This document shows positions 1 to 7,823 of a stretch of 41,813 bases of DNA, piece by piece. A program made the translations under genes and the position numbers. The notes under the pieces are model-generated. The model made no database searches. It was not told where the DNA came from and saw nothing but the letters and a program-made list of their open reading frames with translations. Source of the DNA: an uncultured Anaerolineae bacterium (GTDB taxonomy: Bacteria > Chloroflexota > Anaerolineae > Promineifilales > Promineifilaceae); the NCBI GenBank assembly GCA_937949915.1, contig CALECP010000053.1, forward strand, positions 1-41,813, written 5' to 3'. The first letter of the stretch is position 1; every line of letters starts with the position of its first letter.

Positions 1-79
1 CTACGTGGCAAACATACGAAAGTGCATAACTCTTATTTATATAGATGGGATCGTACTGACAATGCGGAACTTTGCAAAA

Positions 80-463
80 TCAGAAATGATAGTGGGTTTG
101 TTGGGCGGGGCCGTCATAGGTCATTTTCAGTTTGTTGAGAACATTCCGGCCGATCACGATCTCGTTTCCTGTCTCATCCCCCACCACAAATATCCCTCTG
201 AGCGTTTGTTCCTCCATGCTCACATTGACCAAATAGCGATAAGCGATCCGCCACTCTCCCCAATGGCTACGCACCCGCACTTCCTCAAACACAGGCGCGT
301 TAATCGCTCGCAGCATCATCATCGGCACAAACGTCCCATCCGCTCCCGTATCGAGCAAAGCGGGTAGCACGGCCGAACGTTCACCTGTCGGGCTGGTTAG
401 CTGAATGTTGATCTCAGGAAATGGCGGATGATAGTCGTCATTGTAAGCAAAAATCATCATCAC
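80..463 (-). CDS. Retropepsin-like (clan AA) aspartic protease
   Basis: ORF has the LLDTGADGTFVP motif typical of retroviral-type aspartyl proteases and a distal IVIGRNVLNKLKMTYDG segment (hydrophobic-G psi-loop-like). Starts 6 nt after the stop of the upstream RHH gene. Confidence 0.8.
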   Translation of the reverse strand: MMMIFAYNDDYHPPFPEINIQLTSPTGERSAVLPALLDTGADGTFVPMMMLRAINAPVFEEVRVRSHWGEWRIAYRYLVNVSMEEQTLRGIFVVGDETGNEIVIGRNVLNKLKMTYDGPAQQTHYHF

Positions 464-469
464 AACACG

Positions 470-928
470 CTACTGTACCGCTTGCTCTATACGAAATCCG
501 CGCCGTGTGATCACACTGTCTGGTTCAGCGTTGACTTGGGTTAGCATAACGGCCGCATTCCCAAACTTGGTTCGGACACGCGCAAACAATGCATCAAAAT
601 CGGGGTCGTGATCGACTAATTGACCACCATACATCGCCACAAATTGCCCTGCGTAGACGGCCGCTAATTGGGTATGTTGCGCCCGAAAAAGCGCATGTTC
701 TTGTGCGATTGCTTGCTCATGCGGCCGCGCAGCCACTTCATTGACACGGCGCACCACAGGGGCAGGCAAACTGTATTGCACCGCCGATGGTTGCCCCCAT
801 TGGGCTTGCTCGGTACGATGCAATAAACGTAACGCTTCGCGGATCACTTCGCTGGCAGATGTGTACATACCAGAGGCGATCTTTTGTTGTATCCATGCTT
901 CCATATCGGTCGTAATCGAAACATTCAT
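470..928 (-). CDS. ParD/CopG-like ribbon-helix-helix domain fused to DUF5678-like domain
   Basis: MNVSITTDMEAWIQQKIASGMYTSASEVIREALRLL (RHH antitoxin-type N-terminus), then GQFVAMYGGQLVDHDPDFDALFARVRTKFGN (DUF5678-like). Start chosen at MNVSI inside the longer ORF 470..964. Confidence 0.7.
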   Translation of the reverse strand: MNVSITTDMEAWIQQKIASGMYTSASEVIREALRLLHRTEQAQWGQPSAVQYSLPAPVVRRVNEVAARPHEQAIAQEHALFRAQHTQLAAVYAGQFVAMYGGQLVDHDPDFDALFARVRTKFGNAAVMLTQVNAEPDSVITRRGFRIEQAVQ

Positions 929-1043
929 GGCTATATTATAGCATAAATTGTTATTTATTAGCATAATTTGACAGATTTAACAAAAAAAGACCGATATAGC
1001 TGGACTACATCGGTCAATGTCGGGGGAGAGAAAAAAGGTTGTG

Positions 1044-2177
1044 TTACGGTGTCGAGTCAATCGTTGGCATAATGCCCGGCCCTGGAATGACGATGCTCGG
1101 TGCTGTGCCTTCGGCCGTAAAGATCAGCTTGTCTGATTCGTTGAGCGCACTCGCGTTTGCTTTCGCCATCAGGTACTGTGCGTACTCTGGGTTGTCGGCA
1201 TAGATTTCAGCCAGCACCAGTTCGGTAGCCGTTGCGCCTTTCGCCTGAATTTCGGCCGCGGCCGTGCGCTGTTCGCTAATCGCGATCTCTGCTTCCGCTT
1301 CCAGCAATTCGTTCGCTTTCCGGCTCTCGATCAATTGCCGCTCCGTCTCCAGATTGGCTAATTCGTTGGCACGTTGCGCTTCGATGACGACCAACTGGGC
1401 GGCCAGTCGCTCTTGCTCAAGTTGGGCCAGCGTTGTCTGTTGCTTCGTTTCCTCTTGGATACGACTCTGGGCAACGCGGATTTCACCTTCTTGCTTCGCC
1501 TGTTCGGCCGCGGCTTCTGCCAACGCCCGTTGCTCATCCTGTACCGCCTTTTCTTCCTGCAACCGGCTTTGTACAATCGCATCCAAGCCAGCTTGTACTT
1601 CAGGAGACAAAATCACTTCTGGCACAACCAAGTTTTCAATGCGTAAGCCTAACTCTTCAGCAAGACCATTGATTTGCACGTCAACACAGTTGCGAAGCTC
1701 ATCACGGCCGGTACCGATAATGTTGTCGTCAAACGAACGGTCGCCGACACATACCTTCATACTTTGCCGCGCAAAATTTTTCACCGACGTTACCGCTTGC
1801 TCATCACTCAAATAAACACCGCGATACTGCGACCATTTATTTTCGATGGTGGGTTTATCAGTGGGGCGGAAAATGTCGCCCGTCACCACAAGCCCGATTC
1901 GTTGCTTGTCTTTCGTGATCATCTCTTCATCGCGTGACTCAAATGGAATCGCTTGTGTCGAGATGCGGTCGAGTTCAACGAACAGACCAAAGTCTGAATA
2001 AACGCCAGGATCAACGATCTCTTCGATGCGCCCCTGCTTAAATTGCACACCGATTTCTTGCTCTTCGACGCGCTCAAACAAGTAGAAGAAGTTACCGACG
2101 GCCGAGATGATCAAGAAGATCATCGCTATTATCACGGCCAACACGAATAAAGGAACTGCTTTTCTTAATCTGTCCAT
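1044..2177 (-). CDS. SPFH/band-7 (prohibitin/flotillin-like) membrane protein
   Basis: N-terminal TM (VPLFVLAVIIAMIFLIISAV), SPFH-like region (EEQEIGVQFKQGRIEEIVDPGVYSDFG), long Ala/Glu/Gln coiled coil. Confidence 0.8.
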   Translation of the reverse strand: MDRLRKAVPLFVLAVIIAMIFLIISAVGNFFYLFERVEEQEIGVQFKQGRIEEIVDPGVYSDFGLFVELDRISTQAIPFESRDEEMITKDKQRIGLVVTGDIFRPTDKPTIENKWSQYRGVYLSDEQAVTSVKNFARQSMKVCVGDRSFDDNIIGTGRDELRNCVDVQINGLAEELGLRIENLVVPEVILSPEVQAGLDAIVQSRLQEEKAVQDEQRALAEAAAEQAKQEGEIRVAQSRIQEETKQQTTLAQLEQERLAAQLVVIEAQRANELANLETERQLIESRKANELLEAEAEIAISEQRTAAAEIQAKGATATELVLAEIYADNPEYAQYLMAKANASALNESDKLIFTAEGTAPSIVIPGPGIMPTIDSTP

Positions 2178-2252
2178 GTAAACCTCCATAGTTTCATTGG
2201 TATTTATCAGCCTATACGCGCATTTGCAAAAAGAGTTGCAAAGACGGCTTTT

Positions 2253-2550
2253 CAGTTCTTTCGTCGTAACTACTCACGTAGTAGCCAGTCAGCTATCAGC
2301 CTGTCAGCAAATCAGCAAAGATGGATGTTCAAACTTGATGATTGACATCAAAATAGCTTGTTGACAAGGCACACCTGCTTGAGAAAGTACAAAGCTACCA
2401 GTCTGACCTGCTGACCTGCTGAGTAGTTACCTTTCGCCTATCACTATATTAGTCGGCCGCAAACAGCTTGTCTTGTCGATTGAAGCCACAACGATGCGTG
2501 AAAAGACGAAATGCGGATGCTAAAAGTGAAACATTGAAAAACCGTGACAA
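2253..2550. repeat. Dispersed intergenic repeat region, copy 1 (8-bp-periodic CAG/CTG arms plus conserved box)
   Basis: CAG at 2286, 2290, 2297, 2305, 2313; CTGA at 2403, 2411, 2419; inverted pair GTAACTACTC / GAGTAGTTAC; box TATATTAGTCGGCCGCAAACAGCTTGTCTTG at about 2445. Confidence 0.65.
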
Positions 2551-2654
2551 TTTATATCAGCAACTTGCGCGATAGGCGATCAAGTGGTTCAATCCATGTT
2601 GAATACTACAACCAAACTTTAAGCGCGTTGATGACGCTGTGTGAGGACAATGTG

Positions 2655-3542
2655 ATGAACCATTTAAGCCGTTTTTTCTTACTGACTATCGTTTTGTGTT
2701 TATTTGTAATGATCGGTTGCTCAGCCCCTCCAGTTGAGACACCCGCGCCGGGTGATGACTCGGTAACGCTGACTGTGATCGATCCTACGCCTGTGGGCGA
2801 CGCGGCCGCGGCCGATGATGGCGCAAGCGCATCGGCCGAAACAGATGCAGCCGGGGACGCGACAACAGATGACGGTACGGCCGCATCGGAAACGGCCGCT
2901 GAGGGCGAAGCGGACGGAGCAAGTGCAGACGGGGACGCGGCCGAGGCAGATGCAGCCGCTGAAGGCGAAAACGCAGATGCGACGGATGCAACAGAGGGCA
3001 GCGAGACCACCGCAGCCAGCACCGATGACACGACTGGCGACACCATTACAGAGACGGCGACAACAGCCGAGGGTGAAAGCGAGGGTGCTGGCGATACCAT
3101 TACCGATACGGTAACGGCCGAAACAGCAGACGCAGATGATGCGACAACGACAACAGAAGATGGCGACGATGCGGCCGCAGGTGAGGGCGAAGCAGCAACG
3201 GAAGGCGATACGGCCGAAGCATCTGAAACCACCGTCGAAAAACAACGGCGCATCGAATTTCCCGAAGGAGCAAATGGCACTATCGTAGGTAGCACCATCG
3301 CCGCCGATGTAACAGAAACATGGCTGGTCGGTGCAGAGGAAGGACAAACCCTCTCCCTCAATCTGTTCCCGTATCCCACCAAAACATTCACCGTTGTCTC
3401 GCCATCTGGCGAAGCGATGGAGGCGGCACAGGGTAATGGCATCTTCTTGATCGACATCACCGAAACAGGTGATCATACGATTGCGATCACGGGTGAATTT
3501 GACGGCGCGTATTCATTGACTGTCGAATTGTTTGGCGGTTGA
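2655..3542 (+). CDS. Lipoprotein with very acidic Ala/Asp/Glu/Thr-rich linker and C-terminal beta domain
   Basis: Lipobox LFVMIGCSAPP; about 160-aa low-complexity linker; C-terminal SLNLFPYPTKTFTVVSPSGE...TGDHTIAITGEFDGAYSLTVELFG resembles a PPC-type beta sandwich. Start MNHLSRFFLL preferred over upstream Met. Confidence 0.75.
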   Translation: MNHLSRFFLLTIVLCLFVMIGCSAPPVETPAPGDDSVTLTVIDPTPVGDAAAADDGASASAETDAAGDATTDDGTAASETAAEGEADGASADGDAAEADAAAEGENADATDATEGSETTAASTDDTTGDTITETATTAEGESEGAGDTITDTVTAETADADDATTTTEDGDDAAAGEGEAATEGDTAEASETTVEKQRRIEFPEGANGTIVGSTIAADVTETWLVGAEEGQTLSLNLFPYPTKTFTVVSPSGEAMEAAQGNGIFLIDITETGDHTIAITGEFDGAYSLTVELFGG

Positions 3543-3563
3543 TAGATAAATGAGAACAATCAA

Positions 3564-3603
3564 CCATTTGTAGGGACATGGCGCGCCACGTCCCTACAAA
3601 TGG
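3564..3603. repeat. 40-bp near-perfect palindrome, TGTAGGGAC family
   Basis: CCATTTGTAGGGAC-A-TGGCGCGCCA-C-GTCCCTACAAATGG; arms complementary except one A/C position. Confidence 0.85.
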
Positions 3604-3619
3604 GGTATACGGAGGCAGC

Positions 3620-4861
3620 ATGATCGACATTGAACAAGCAAATCAAGAAACAGTCACACGAATGATGGCGGCACGGCCGATACTGAAAACAATCGCTACA
3701 GCGCGGGACGTGATTCCCGGTATGCGAGACGATTTGTTGCTTCATGCAGGGCCACCGATCTCGTGGGAAAATGCGTCAGGGCCGCTCCGGGGTGCGCTGG
3801 TGGGCGCGTTGATTTTTGAGGGAAAGGCGGCCGATTGGGAAGCGGCCGAGGCGTTGCTTACCTCTGGCGCAGTGACATTTGAGCCCTGCCACGCACACAG
3901 CACCGTGGGCCCGATGGCGGGGGTAACGAGCGCGTCGATGAAGGTGTATGTCGTTGAAAATGTAACGCATGGCAATGTGGCGTACTCCAATTTGAATGAA
4001 GGGTACGGCAAGGTGCTGCGCTACGGGGCGTACAGCGCGGAAGTAATTGAAAAGTTGCGCTGGATGAATGGCACATTTGCTGATATTTTGACGGCCGCGC
4101 TGGCACAAACAGACGGTATCGACATCCGCGCCCTGCTAGCCGAATCGCTGCACATGGGGGACGAAGGGCATAATCGAAACAAGGCGGGATCGATTCTGTA
4201 CACCGCCAAATTAGCCCCCTTGATCGCACAAACTGATTTTAGTGATGACGAAAAAGCGAAAACGCTGCAATTTTTGGGCGACAATGCGCTCAGTGTGCTG
4301 AATCCGGTGATGGCGGGGTGCAAGGCGATGTGCGACGCGGGGGCTGGCATTGCGGGTAGCACCATTATGACGACGATGGCACGCAATGGGACGGAAGTGG
4401 GCATTCGCGTCAGTGGGCTGGGCGATCAATGGTTTACCGGGCCGGTGGGGCAACCAGATGGGCTGTATTTTCCGGGCTACACGGCCGCCGATGCGAACGG
4501 CGACATCGGGGACAGCACCATTACAGAGACGGCCGGGATTGGGGCATTTGCGATGGCGGCCGCGCCAGCAATTGTCACCTTTATCAGTGGTACACCCGAA
4601 TTGGCGATCAACACGACGATGAATATGTACGAGATCACCGAGACGGAACACACGGCGTTTACGATTCCTGCGCTCGGTTTTCGCGGTACGCCGACTGGTG
4701 TAGACATTCGCAAAGTGGTCGAATTGGGCATTCTGCCGCAAATCAACACAGGCATCGCGCACAAAGAGCCGGGAGTGGGTCAGGTGGGTGCCGGATTAGT
4801 ATTGCCGCCAGCCAATATGTTTGAAGACGCATTGATAGCGTATGCGGAAAAATATCTGTAA
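3620..4861 (+). CDS. DUF1116 family protein (YahG/YlbE/AllG-like)
   Basis: Full-length similarity by recognition: GPPISWENASGPLRGALVGALIFEG, EPCHAHSTVGPMAGVTSASM, MGDEGHNRNKAGS, DQWFTGP. Start MIDIEQANQ after GGAGG. Confidence 0.8.
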   Translation: MIDIEQANQETVTRMMAARPILKTIATARDVIPGMRDDLLLHAGPPISWENASGPLRGALVGALIFEGKAADWEAAEALLTSGAVTFEPCHAHSTVGPMAGVTSASMKVYVVENVTHGNVAYSNLNEGYGKVLRYGAYSAEVIEKLRWMNGTFADILTAALAQTDGIDIRALLAESLHMGDEGHNRNKAGSILYTAKLAPLIAQTDFSDDEKAKTLQFLGDNALSVLNPVMAGCKAMCDAGAGIAGSTIMTTMARNGTEVGIRVSGLGDQWFTGPVGQPDGLYFPGYTAADANGDIGDSTITETAGIGAFAMAAAPAIVTFISGTPELAINTTMNMYEITETEHTAFTIPALGFRGTPTGVDIRKVVELGILPQINTGIAHKEPGVGQVGAGLVLPPANMFEDALIAYAEKYL

Positions 4862-4871
4862 TATGTAGGGC

Positions 4872-5336
4872 ATGGAGAAAGAAATTTGGGTTGCTCTCAT
4901 CGGTCTTGTCGGCGCAATAGCGGCCGTATGGTTCAAATGGTATTTGGATAATCACCATCAGCCGCGTGTGGTTGATGACGCGCCAGTGCTAACCCATAGC
5001 GGCACGGTCAATATGGCGGCCGGGATAACGCTGTCACGAGACGGACAAGGGATGGCGTATGGGCATAAATTTACGTTTGCGTTCACGACGCTGGATGAGG
5101 GGCGTGTGCTGGTATTTACGGCCGAGGCACGGGCGCGGCAATTGATCGCTATCGAGCTATTTGCAGAAGCAGAAAACCAGCACACGCAGCCTGCCATCAT
5201 CACGACCGGCCGCACCTACACACCGCGCCTAGAATGGATGGTTGAACCGGGCAATTACGTGGTTGCTATTGTCGCGCACAGTGATGATGAAATGACGGCC
5301 GATTTTGATGTGTCGTATCGTTATCACGTTGAATGA
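4872..5336 (+). CDS. Hypothetical protein with N-terminal TM anchor
   Basis: MEKEIWVALIGLVGAIAAVWFKWYL TM segment followed by soluble domain; no family recognised. Confidence 0.55.
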   Translation: MEKEIWVALIGLVGAIAAVWFKWYLDNHHQPRVVDDAPVLTHSGTVNMAAGITLSRDGQGMAYGHKFTFAFTTLDEGRVLVFTAEARARQLIAIELFAEAENQHTQPAIITTGRTYTPRLEWMVEPGNYVVAIVAHSDDEMTADFDVSYRYHVE

Positions 5337-5355
5337 TTGTTATCGATCAAAACGA

Positions 5356-5646
5356 TCATGCGTAGCTCAAACCAGAACGCAAATCAGTGATCCACTGTTC
5401 AATTGCTTCATCGTTGATGAGATGAGGGTAATCTTGATCTTTCCATGACCCGGCCGTTTCGGCAACTACTTCGCTTTGTTCCAGAAGCAATAGCCGCTCT
5501 AAAAGCGCATCCATCACGAACTGTTCCCGCTCCTGTATCGTCACCCATTTATCTAACAAGCTGGAGAGCGTATCGGGAACGCTGATCGTCATTTGTGTCG
5601 TTTCAATCATGCTCTCAGTATAACGCTGGGTTTTATCGGTCGTCAA
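5356..5646 (-). CDS. Small protein, possible RHH/antitoxin-like
   Basis: TQMTISVPDTLSSLLDKWVTIQEREQFVMDALLERLLLLEQ resembles a CopG-like beta strand plus helices; no toxin adjacent. Confidence 0.5.
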   Translation of the reverse strand: MTTDKTQRYTESMIETTQMTISVPDTLSSLLDKWVTIQEREQFVMDALLERLLLLEQSEVVAETAGSWKDQDYPHLINDEAIEQWITDLRSGLSYA

Positions 5647-5724
5647 CCTCTACACACCGCCATCATTCTAATCTAAGGGGAGCTATTTACGAAAATCATA
5701 GCAGGGGGCAGGGTGTGCGGAACG

Positions 5725-6774
5725 CTACGGCCGCGCAAAAGAGGGCAACGCTTGCCCCGGCATAATGACGACGCGCACCGGGTCGCCATCAGCGATCTGG
5801 ATAGAGTGCAATTGCCAGCTATGAATAATGGTGCCATCATGCAACTGGATGCGATAGATGTTGGCGATACCGACAAACTGACGGTCAAGAATACGGCCGT
5901 TCCCCCGTCCATCCGGCGCAGGCTGGAGCAATACATCGTCCGGCCGCAGCACAATATCCACCTTCTCCCCATCGGCAAAATCGTGATGATTGGGCAAATC
6001 GCCAAGCGGTGTCGTCACAAAATCACCATGCACCACACCGGGCATAAAGTCGCTCTGCCCCATAAATTCAGCCACAAACCGCGTGCGCGGCCGATGATAG
6101 ATCGTTTCCGGCGAACCTGTTTGTTCCAGGCGGCCGTTGTTCATCACCGCAATTTGATCCCCCATAAACAACGCCTCTTCTTGATCATGTGTCACAAAAA
6201 TCGCCGTCATGTCGGCACGGCGCAGCAAGTCACGCACATCGTGGCGCATCACGTCGCGCAAAGACGCATCTAGGTTGGAAAATGGCTCGTCTAGCAACAA
6301 AACAACTGGCTCTGGGGCTAACGCTCTCGCAAGGGCGACGCGCTGCTGCTGCCCGCCCGAAAGCTCGTGAGGCATCCTGTCGCCCAGCCCAGCCAGCCCC
6401 ACCAGTGCCAGCATGTCAGCGACCCGTTTTTTGGCGGCCGCCCTGCCCAGCCCAAACGCCACATTCTTCCAAACTGTGAGATGCGGAAAAATGGCGTAAT
6501 CTTGGAACACCAGCCCGATATTGCGCTTTTCAGTCGGAATGTGCAGACGGCCGTCCCCCACCACACGCCCCGCGATCTCGATGCGGCCGCTGTCCAGCCG
6601 CTCTAGCCCCGCCAACATGCGGAGCGTCGTCGTTTTGCCACACCCACTCGGCCCGATCAACGCCAAAATCTCGCCATGCTCGACCGAGAGCGACACATCA
6701 TTGACAATCGGCGCATCAGGCGCATCCGTAAACGTTCGCATCAAATTATGGGCGGCCAAAATCGGTGCGCTCAT
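5725..6774 (-). CDS. ABC transporter ATP-binding protein, PotA/FbpC-like
   Basis: Walker A GPSGCGKTT, Q-loop VFQDYAIFPHLTV, signature LSGGQQQRVALARAL, Walker B VLLLDEPFSNLD, C-terminal TOBE-like region. Confidence 0.85.
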   Translation of the reverse strand: MSAPILAAHNLMRTFTDAPDAPIVNDVSLSVEHGEILALIGPSGCGKTTTLRMLAGLERLDSGRIEIAGRVVGDGRLHIPTEKRNIGLVFQDYAIFPHLTVWKNVAFGLGRAAAKKRVADMLALVGLAGLGDRMPHELSGGQQQRVALARALAPEPVVLLLDEPFSNLDASLRDVMRHDVRDLLRRADMTAIFVTHDQEEALFMGDQIAVMNNGRLEQTGSPETIYHRPRTRFVAEFMGQSDFMPGVVHGDFVTTPLGDLPNHHDFADGEKVDIVLRPDDVLLQPAPDGRGNGRILDRQFVGIANIYRIQLHDGTIIHSWQLHSIQIADGDPVRVVIMPGQALPSFARP

Positions 6775-7481
6775 ACTATCTTCTCCAGTACCGTGTACAG
6801 ATTGAGATCGCCCTCTTTGCCGTCGCTGCGCCATTGTTCGACGACGGTCAAATCAGTGTCCGCCAACAAATCATCCAGCGCGGCCGCCGTGATCATGTTG
6901 ACGTGGCGCACCCCGATAGTACGAAACGACATCAAATAGTCAGATGGCTCGACCGCGGCCGGATCGATGCCGACGCTCTCCCATGTCACGATTTTGCGCC
7001 GTTGCCGCTCATTACTCATAAATTGAAAGGTGGTGACGATCATGCGGCCGTGTGGGGCAAGATGTTCGCTCAACTGCTGCAACACACGTACCCGATTGTC
7101 CCGGCCGGGAATGTGGTGCAGGGTCGCCATACACGCGATAGCGTCAAAACGGCCGAGTCCCGCCAAAAAGTCAGGGGCAAGCAAGTTGCGTTCGTAGAAG
7201 TCGCCGACCGTTTGCGGCCGTCCAATCGCCATCAGTTCACTGCTGTAATCGACCCCCGTGTAGTGGGCGATCCGTTGCTGCTCAAGCAAGTAACGGCCGA
7301 GACGGCCGTCCCCACAGCCGACATCGAGAAAACGGGCGCACGGATCGGGCAGACAGCCCTGCAACCGCGCATATCCTTGCCAAGCGTAACGGCGCTTATT
7401 GGAAAAAGCGGTTGCCATTTCTCGATAAAAAGTGCGGTTGATCGCTACCAGTTGCTCAACAGTCTCACGTTTCATATTCAC
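6771..7481 (-). CDS. Class I SAM-dependent methyltransferase (Trm9-like N-terminus)
   Basis: FLDVGCGDGRLGRYLLEQ motif I; VEQLVAINRTFYREMATAFSNKRRYAWQGYARL resembles Trm9/ALKBH8-type methyltransferases. Overlaps both neighbours by 4 nt (ATGA-type). Confidence 0.75.
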   Translation of the reverse strand: MNMKRETVEQLVAINRTFYREMATAFSNKRRYAWQGYARLQGCLPDPCARFLDVGCGDGRLGRYLLEQQRIAHYTGVDYSSELMAIGRPQTVGDFYERNLLAPDFLAGLGRFDAIACMATLHHIPGRDNRVRVLQQLSEHLAPHGRMIVTTFQFMSNERQRRKIVTWESVGIDPAAVEPSDYLMSFRTIGVRHVNMITAAALDDLLADTDLTVVEQWRSDGKEGDLNLYTVLEKIV

Positions 7482-7678
7482 GCTTCATAGCTATGTGTTG
7501 CCAACCGTATACGCCGCCCATTGGTGACAAAAAAGCGATTCCCGGCCGTCAATTGCACCCACACGCCGGGGGGCTGGTGGGTGACAATCGTCCCCCGCCA
7601 CCATCTTTGTTCAGTATCGGCCGCAAATTGAATCTCAACCGCACATCCTTCAGAAAATCGCTCACTCAATCGTTTCAT
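7478..7678 (-). CDS. Small hypothetical protein (possible SH3-like barrel)
   Basis: MKRLSERFSEGCAVEIQFAADTEQRWWRGTIVTHQPPGVWVQL..., overlaps the downstream methyltransferase by 4 nt. Confidence 0.5.
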   Translation of the reverse strand: MKRLSERFSEGCAVEIQFAADTEQRWWRGTIVTHQPPGVWVQLTAGNRFFVTNGRRIRLATHSYEA

Positions 7679-7823
7679 CGCGCCCCATTGTACCAAGCTC
7701 GTGCCGTTTTTCAGTAGTTCGCCCACGACCAGACATCATCATTCGTGTCAGAATGCAATCATACACGCCAATCATAGGTTGCAGAGACGGTGTCGATCCA
7801 TCACAATCCAATCCGAGGTAAAT

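Noticed and set aside
1264-1815. 183-aa plus-strand ORF opposite the SPFH gene
   Set aside because: Ser/Cys/Arg-rich antisense frame of a coiled-coil gene; no domain.
2606-3460. 284-aa minus-strand ORF opposite the lipoprotein (and 251-aa 2721..3476)
   Set aside because: Antisense shadow of the low-complexity Ala/Asp/Glu/Thr linker; Ser/Val/Ala-only composition with no recognisable domain.
3742-4762. Several antisense ORFs over the DUF1116 gene
   Set aside because: High-GC shadow ORFs; the plus-strand product is conserved along its length.
5356-5646. Complete type II toxin-antitoxin system
   Set aside because: Only an antitoxin-like small protein is seen; neighbours are not toxin-like.
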